Origin: DATLCF01 sp035526505
GTDB taxonomy: Bacteria; Patescibacteriota; Saccharimonadia; Saccharimonadales; UBA4665
Direction: 5' to 3'
DNA length: 64,000 nt
Assembly (NCBI GenBank): GCA_035526505.1
Contig: DATLCF010000001.1
Coordinates: 372,001 to 436,000, forward strand
This document shows positions 59,691 to 64,000 of this stretch, piece after piece. How positions within the stretch are numbered: position 1 is the first letter of the stretch; each line of letters opens with the position of its first letter. The notes under the pieces were generated by a model. It saw only the letters and a list, made by a program, of their open reading frames with translations, was not told the DNA's origin and did no database searches. The translations under genes were made by a program, and so were the position numbers.

Positions 59691-62597
59691 GTGTTAGAAG
59701 ATGTATTGCAGGGGCTTAATCCGGAACAACGGCGGGCGGTAGAAACTACCGAAGGGCCGTTGCTTATTCAGGCTGGCGCGGGCAGCGGCAAAACCAAAAC
59801 GCTTACCCACCGCATTGCCCATATTATTGCCAGCCACCGGGCCACGCCCTATAACATTCTGTCTGTAACATTTACCAACAAAGCCGCCAAAGAAATGCGC
59901 ACACGTGTGGCGCACCTGCTGGGCGAAAACCCGGACAACCGCAGCTTTATGCCCTATATGGGTACCTTCCACAGCATTTGCGTGCGTATTTTGCGCCAAG
60001 ATGGCGAGCATATGGGTATTCCGCGCAGCTTTGTGATCTTTGACGAAGCCGATCGGCTGGCGGCAGTTAAGCAAGCCAGCAAGCAATTGATGATTGATGA
60101 AAAGGCCTTTCCGCCCAAAGTGCTAGCTAGCATTATTAGCACAGCCAAAAACGACATGATGACTCCAGCCGACCTGGACAATGCCGGCAGCAGCCCGGCC
60201 CAACGCACGGCGGCACAGGTGTTCCCCATATATGAAAAGGTGCTTAAAGAAGCATCGGCCCTAGATTTTGACGACCTTATTAACCGCACCGTACGTATGC
60301 TGCATAACCATAAAGAGATTCGGGACAAATGGCAGCACCAGTTTAAATACGTCATGATCGACGAATACCAGGACACCAACGCCGCCCAATACAAATTGGT
60401 CAAATTATTGACAAATAGAAATAAAAATATCGCAGTAGTTGGAGACGACTGGCAATGTCTGCTGCCCGGAACTTTGGTCCAAACTAGCGATGGGCATAAG
60501 AAGATTGAGGATATAACTAGCGGAGAGTTGGTGAGGGCGGCAAGCGGCTACGGCAAATCTGGTTATTTTAAGGTAACGGAGCAAAAAAAGTTTACGTTTA
60601 AAGGTGATCTAGTCCATATAAAAACAATATCGGGTAGGAAATTCAGCTGTACCCCCAATCACCTCCTGTTTGCCCGAAATGAAAACGATGTGCCACAAGC
60701 GCTAGCTAAGGACAATTCCGGACAACTTACGATTGAAGTTACGTTATTTGGGGATAAGCGAACGCCGCAGCCAAGTCGGTGGTCTGCCAGTGGAATTTCT
60801 GCCAGTAGCGCTAATCGTCAAGATTTGGCGGTTTTTGAAAAGCTGGGCTATGCAGTACGACCGGGCAATGCCAATACCTTCCGCACAGAAATTCATAACT
60901 TGGATTATGGCAAGATTGAGCAAATTGCAGAAGAAATCGAAGACGGAAGCGGTGCGTCAGTTCGTATTAGCAGATATGCATTTATGACCGATAAAAAATT
61001 TGCATTCACGCCTGCCAGCCATATTCATCCCGGCATGACAATCCCTATTGTTATTGATAGCGGTGCTGTGGTGAATGACCAGGTTATGGAGGTAACCCGG
61101 CACGAATACGAGGGCCCGGTATACGATCTGGATATTGAAAAAGTACACAATTATATAGCGAATGGTGTTGTAGTACACAATTCGATTTATTCGTGGCGGG
61201 GTGCGGATTTTCGCAATATTTTGAAGTTTGAAAAAGATTATCCGAATTGTACGGTTATTAAGCTGGAGCAAAACTACCGCAGCACCAAGCATATTTTGGA
61301 TGCGGCACACGCCATTATTACCAAAAACCAACAGCGCAGCGACAAGCAACTGTGGACGGCAGCAGGCAACGGCCTGCCAGTGCAAATGCTGCAGGTGAAT
61401 AGCGAGCGGGCCGAGGGCGAGGCAATTGTGCGGCGCATTCGAAACGCCGTGGATGCGGGCCTACGCCATTACAGCCACTTTGCCGTGCTGTACCGCACCA
61501 ATGCCCAAAGCCGGTCGGTGGAAGAGGCGCTGATTCACTATGGCATCCCATACCGCATTGTGGGCGGCCAGCGTTTTTACGACCGCAAAGAGATTAAAGA
61601 CCTGCTGGCGTACTTGCGTCTCATTTATCAGCCCGAAGACCGGGTGAGTTTTGCCCGTATTGTAAACGTGCCCACACGGGGCATTGGCGCTAAAAGCTTG
61701 CAGAATTTTTACGATTGGCAGTCTGCGCGCGGCTTGTCACTGTTAAGCGCGGTGAGCGAAATAGACACGTGCGATGCTGTAACCGGCAAGGCCAAGAAAG
61801 GTCTGAGCGAGCTGGCAGATATACTTAACACGTTAAGGGAATTAATTGATACCACGCCGCCAGCCGCAATTATCGACAACCTGGTGCGACGCATTGATTA
61901 TTACGATTACCTCAACGATGGCACCCCGCAAAGCGAATCCCGCCAGGAAAACGTCAAAGAATTGCTTGGCGTAGCCCAGGAATACCAAGATGTTGGCCTG
62001 AGCGGCTTTCTGGAAGAGGTAGCACTGGTAAGCGATGTGGACCGGGCCGACCTGAGCGGCAACGCTGTTACGCTTATGACCCTGCATGCTGCCAAAGGCC
62101 TGGAGTTCCCAGTGGTATTTATGGTGGGTATGGAAGAGACGATTTTCCCGCATAGCCGTGCCCTGTACGATCAGTTCGAAATGGAAGAAGAACGCCGGCT
62201 GTGTTATGTGGGCATGACCCGCGCCCGCGAAGAACTGTATATGATATATGCAACCAGCCGCATGCTGTATGGCGGCCAACAACACAACCCGCCCAGCCGT
62301 TTCTTGAGCGAAATTGATGCCGAGTTCCAGCCGCCCGATAGTTTTGGTGGATACGAGCTCAGTGGTGTCGACCAGTTCCCAGCCCGTAGTAATAATGAAT
62401 CTGCGGGGGGACAGGCCCTTAGCATAGATGACGAACCCAGGTATGTGCCAGAGCTTAATGAAGGCGATGTTGTGCGCCATAAGGTATTTGGCCAAGGCAC
62501 GGTGGTGGAGCTGGACGGCGATAATGCCACTATCTTTTTTAAAGGCAAAGGCGCCAAAAAATTGAATATCAGCTTTGCCCCGCTAGAAAAGTTGTAG
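59691..62597 (+). CDS. uvrD: UvrD/PcrA DNA helicase containing an intein
   Basis: A 968-codon gene: 726 residues of SF1A helicase plus a 242-residue intein. Helicase motifs: AGAGSGKTKTL (Walker A), GTFHSICVRIL, VMIDEYQDTN (II), GDDWQ/SIYSWRGADF (III, interrupted), QNYRST (IV), TLHAAKGLEFPVVF (V) and CYVGMTRAREELY (VI), and a C-terminal Tudor-like end (GDVVRHKVFGQGTVVEL). It unwinds DNA 3' to 5' in repair and replication. GTG start 6 nt after an extended TACAAT box (leaderless). Confidence 0.93.
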   Translation: MLEDVLQGLNPEQRRAVETTEGPLLIQAGAGSGKTKTLTHRIAHIIASHRATPYNILSVTFTNKAAKEMRTRVAHLLGENPDNRSFMPYMGTFHSICVRILRQDGEHMGIPRSFVIFDEADRLAAVKQASKQLMIDEKAFPPKVLASIISTAKNDMMTPADLDNAGSSPAQRTAAQVFPIYEKVLKEASALDFDDLINRTVRMLHNHKEIRDKWQHQFKYVMIDEYQDTNAAQYKLVKLLTNRNKNIAVVGDDWQCLLPGTLVQTSDGHKKIEDITSGELVRAASGYGKSGYFKVTEQKKFTFKGDLVHIKTISGRKFSCTPNHLLFARNENDVPQALAKDNSGQLTIEVTLFGDKRTPQPSRWSASGISASSANRQDLAVFEKLGYAVRPGNANTFRTEIHNLDYGKIEQIAEEIEDGSGASVRISRYAFMTDKKFAFTPASHIHPGMTIPIVIDSGAVVNDQVMEVTRHEYEGPVYDLDIEKVHNYIANGVVVHNSIYSWRGADFRNILKFEKDYPNCTVIKLEQNYRSTKHILDAAHAIITKNQQRSDKQLWTAAGNGLPVQMLQVNSERAEGEAIVRRIRNAVDAGLRHYSHFAVLYRTNAQSRSVEEALIHYGIPYRIVGGQRFYDRKEIKDLLAYLRLIYQPEDRVSFARIVNVPTRGIGAKSLQNFYDWQSARGLSLLSAVSEIDTCDAVTGKAKKGLSELADILNTLRELIDTTPPAAIIDNLVRRIDYYDYLNDGTPQSESRQENVKELLGVAQEYQDVGLSGFLEEVALVSDVDRADLSGNAVTLMTLHAAKGLEFPVVFMVGMEETIFPHSRALYDQFEMEEERRLCYVGMTRAREELYMIYATSRMLYGGQQHNPPSRFLSEIDAEFQPPDSFGGYELSGVDQFPARSNNESAGGQALSIDDEPRYVPELNEGDVVRHKVFGQGTVVELDGDNATIFFKGKGAKKLNISFAPLEKL
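60456..61181 (+). other. Intein in UvrD motif III
   Basis: Residues 256-497. The N-terminal splice block is CLLPGTLVQTSDG (Cys1), block B is SCTPNHLLFA, and the C-terminal blocks are VYDLDIEKVHNYIANG and VVHN before Ser+1. Splicing would restore GDDWQ-SIYSWRGA. The middle 90 residues lack LAGLIDADG motifs, so it looks like a mini-intein or one with a decayed endonuclease. It sits in a conserved ATP-site motif, as inteins usually do. Confidence 0.92.
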
Positions 62598-62664
62598 TAA
62601 AAAGTCTTGTAACTTTGCCAATTACACAACCTTTTTTGTCGCGCCAAAATGGTACAGTAAAAAT

Positions 62665-63126
62665 ATGAAGCAGCTGGCGCGCCAACTTGGCACAATAACA
62701 TTCTGGGCAGCCTGGCCAGTGCTGTTTTTATACTTGCAAGGCAGTCAGCGGACGCGGATTGTACTGGTGTGCGACGGCGACGTGCTGGCTATACGCGGCT
62801 GGCTAAGCGATGGCAAATGGAGCCTACCGGGTGGCGGCATTAAACGCGGCGAGCGCATTACCCGCGCAGCCATTCGCGAACTGCACGAAGAAACGGGGCT
62901 GACCCTTACACAAAGCAGCCTGCGTTTTTTGTGCAAGGGCGAATCCCGCCAGCATGGCTGGCAATTTACCATCCACTGTTTTGTAGTAGAACTACAGCAC
63001 AAGCCAGTGCTAAAGCGCCAGCGCCACGAGATTGCCGACATGCAATGGTTATCCCCCCTGGAACTTGACGAACACAATGCCGGGCCGGATGTGCTAATAC
63101 CGCTGCAAGCCTGGGTGCAGCAATAA
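62665..63126 (+). CDS. NUDIX hydrolase
   Basis: A 153-residue protein with a complete NUDIX box in GGGIKRGERITRAAIRELHEETGL. An N-terminal hydrophobic stretch (about 10-26) may be a membrane tether. TACAGT ends 6 nt before the ATG (leaderless). It would hydrolyse a nucleoside diphosphate derivative; the substrate is unknown. Unrelated to the IDI-like NUDIX protein of the cassette array. Confidence 0.88.
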   Translation: MKQLARQLGTITFWAAWPVLFLYLQGSQRTRIVLVCDGDVLAIRGWLSDGKWSLPGGGIKRGERITRAAIRELHEETGLTLTQSSLRFLCKGESRQHGWQFTIHCFVVELQHKPVLKRQRHEIADMQWLSPLELDEHNAGPDVLIPLQAWVQQ

Positions 63127-63194
63127 TTTGCTACAATAAGCAGTAGCTTTAGGATAGGGCGGCGCACCAGCCGCGCTGTCCGGGCGAGTGACTT

Positions 63195-64000
63195 ATGCGT
63201 AAGCGACTTCGATTACTCAAGAAACGCAGCAGTACGGGCGGCCACCAGCGTGCCCGTAGGGTTAAGCGTATCGTTCGGCACCCGCTATTTACTATTCCCA
63301 CTGCTACATTCATGATCTTGCTGCTTTTAAGCGTAGTGGGGCTGATTACCCTAAACGGTGGCACGCCCACCTTCCGGCCCACCGATTCGCATATCGTAAT
63401 CGTTAGCCATGACAAAAAGGAGCAAACCGTGCCCTCGCGTGCCGCAACCGTCGGCGAATTGCTCAAAAAAATAAACGTCACCCTTAACGACGGCGATGTG
63501 GTAGAACCGGCAGCCGACACGCCCATTGTAGAAGACAACTTTCGGGTAAATGTGTACCGCGCCGTACCCGTAACTGTTATAGACGGCACCCAAAAAACCT
63601 TTGCCTACAGCGCCGCCGCCACGCCGCGCAGCATCGTAAAGCAGGCAGGCGTCACTGCATACCCCGAAGACAAACTGGAACTGCTACCCACCGATAACTT
63701 TTTGACCGACGACTCTATTGGCGAGCGCGTGGTAATCCAGCGCGCTACGCCGGTAAATGTTAACTTGTACGGCACACCCGTGGTTATGCGCACCCATGCC
63801 AAAACCGTGGGCGATTTATTAAAAGAAAAAAATGTCAAACTGGGCAAGGACGATAGCGTGCAGCCGGCCAAAAACACGCCGCTAGCCACCAACGCCCAGG
63901 TATTTTTGGTGCGCAAAGGCACGCAAATTGTCACAAGCGAGGTGGCAATTGATGCTCCGCAGCAAGTGGTAGAAGACGCCAGCCTTACCTTTGGCACAAC
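63195..64000 (+). CDS. DUF348/Rpf-type cell-wall protein (partial)
   Basis: Open from ATG 63195 to the window end (268 codons). A basic N-terminus and one membrane helix (about 36-56) are followed by at least three DUF348 ubiquitin-like repeats (IVIVSHDKKEQTVPSRAATVGELLKK; VTVIDGTQKTFAYSAAATPRSIVKQ; VNLYGTPVVMRTHAKTVGDLLKEK). This is the front of YabE/Rpf-like wall hydrolases, which end in G5 and 3D or Rpf domains outside this window. An extended -10 box (TGCTACAAT, near 63135) lies about 55 nt upstream. Confidence 0.8.
   Translation, partial: MRKRLRLLKKRSSTGGHQRARRVKRIVRHPLFTIPTATFMILLLLSVVGLITLNGGTPTFRPTDSHIVIVSHDKKEQTVPSRAATVGELLKKINVTLNDGDVVEPAADTPIVEDNFRVNVYRAVPVTVIDGTQKTFAYSAAATPRSIVKQAGVTAYPEDKLELLPTDNFLTDDSIGERVVIQRATPVNVNLYGTPVVMRTHAKTVGDLLKEKNVKLGKDDSVQPAKNTPLATNAQVFLVRKGTQIVTSEVAIDAPQQVVEDASLTFGT

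Overview
The window looks like part of a small-celled Patescibacteria (CPR) genome, most likely Candidatus Saccharibacteria. This is an inference from the gene set: a UvrD helicase with an intein, isolated glycolytic genes (pyk, pgk, tpiA), very large Fn3/Ig surface proteins, sensor kinases with membrane-embedded N-termini, MurI/MurD, and a high share of genes whose -10 box lies 6-7 nt before the start codon (leaderless mRNAs). The standard genetic code works throughout. No marker gene (16S rRNA, ribosomal protein) is present, so the assignment is not proven.

Layout. 1-2912 (- strand): phage-tail-like repeat proteins and a small membrane protein. 2984-10579 (-): secreted or membrane-anchored surface proteins (a DUF916-like protein with a companion surface protein, a PKD/Ig protein, a glycoside-hydrolase-like barrel, a cupredoxin-fold protein, a CBM/Ig/Fn3 protein). 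10712-13134 (+): a membrane protein and a DrrAB-type ABC exporter, convergent with an unusual histidine kinase (13135-14937). 15017-22759 (-): a giant G8/beta-helix/Fn3 protein, a second cupredoxin-fold protein, and a YcnI/CopC-like/ferric-reductase-like set that suggests copper or redox metal handling at the cell surface. 22787-26026 (-): LigD and Ku, a complete bacterial NHEJ pair. 26129-26809: a sugar transferase.

26.8-34.8 kb is an accessory island ending at tRNA-Lys. It holds a 2OG-Fe(II) oxygenase followed by a split radical SAM gene, a CMP/dCMP-type deaminase, a degenerate M23-like protein and a membrane protein/XRE pair. Next to the tRNA is an integron-like array: three one-gene units (NUDIX, GNAT, APH-like kinase), all in one orientation. 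Each is followed by an ungapped 30-bp repeat whose first 10 bp equal the 3' end of tRNA-Lys, CCA included. This is the best candidate for an undescribed system here. tRNA-Glu (43068) shows a related sign: 15 bp of its 3' half recur 186 bp downstream, beyond a terminator and a highly structured stretch.

34.8-64 kb is mostly core: cupin, folD, murI/murD (convergent), two single-domain response regulators, a SpeD-like/GNAT pair behind a consensus promoter and a structured leader, a 7TM histidine kinase, a candidate structured RNA, tRNA-Glu, greA, a three-gene two-component operon, a hydrolase/NTPase unit, a DUF1003 protein, an SDR, pyk, pgk, two small Cys-rich genes, tpiA, a Pro-rich membrane protein, a patch of decayed genes, an HTH-EgtD-like fusion, two paralogous lipoproteins, UvrD with a 242-aa intein, a NUDIX hydrolase and the start of a DUF348/Rpf-type wall protein. 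Two frame breaks (murI start, radical SAM) each sit at a homopolymer run and could be assembly errors. No rRNA, CRISPR array, transposase or integrase was seen.
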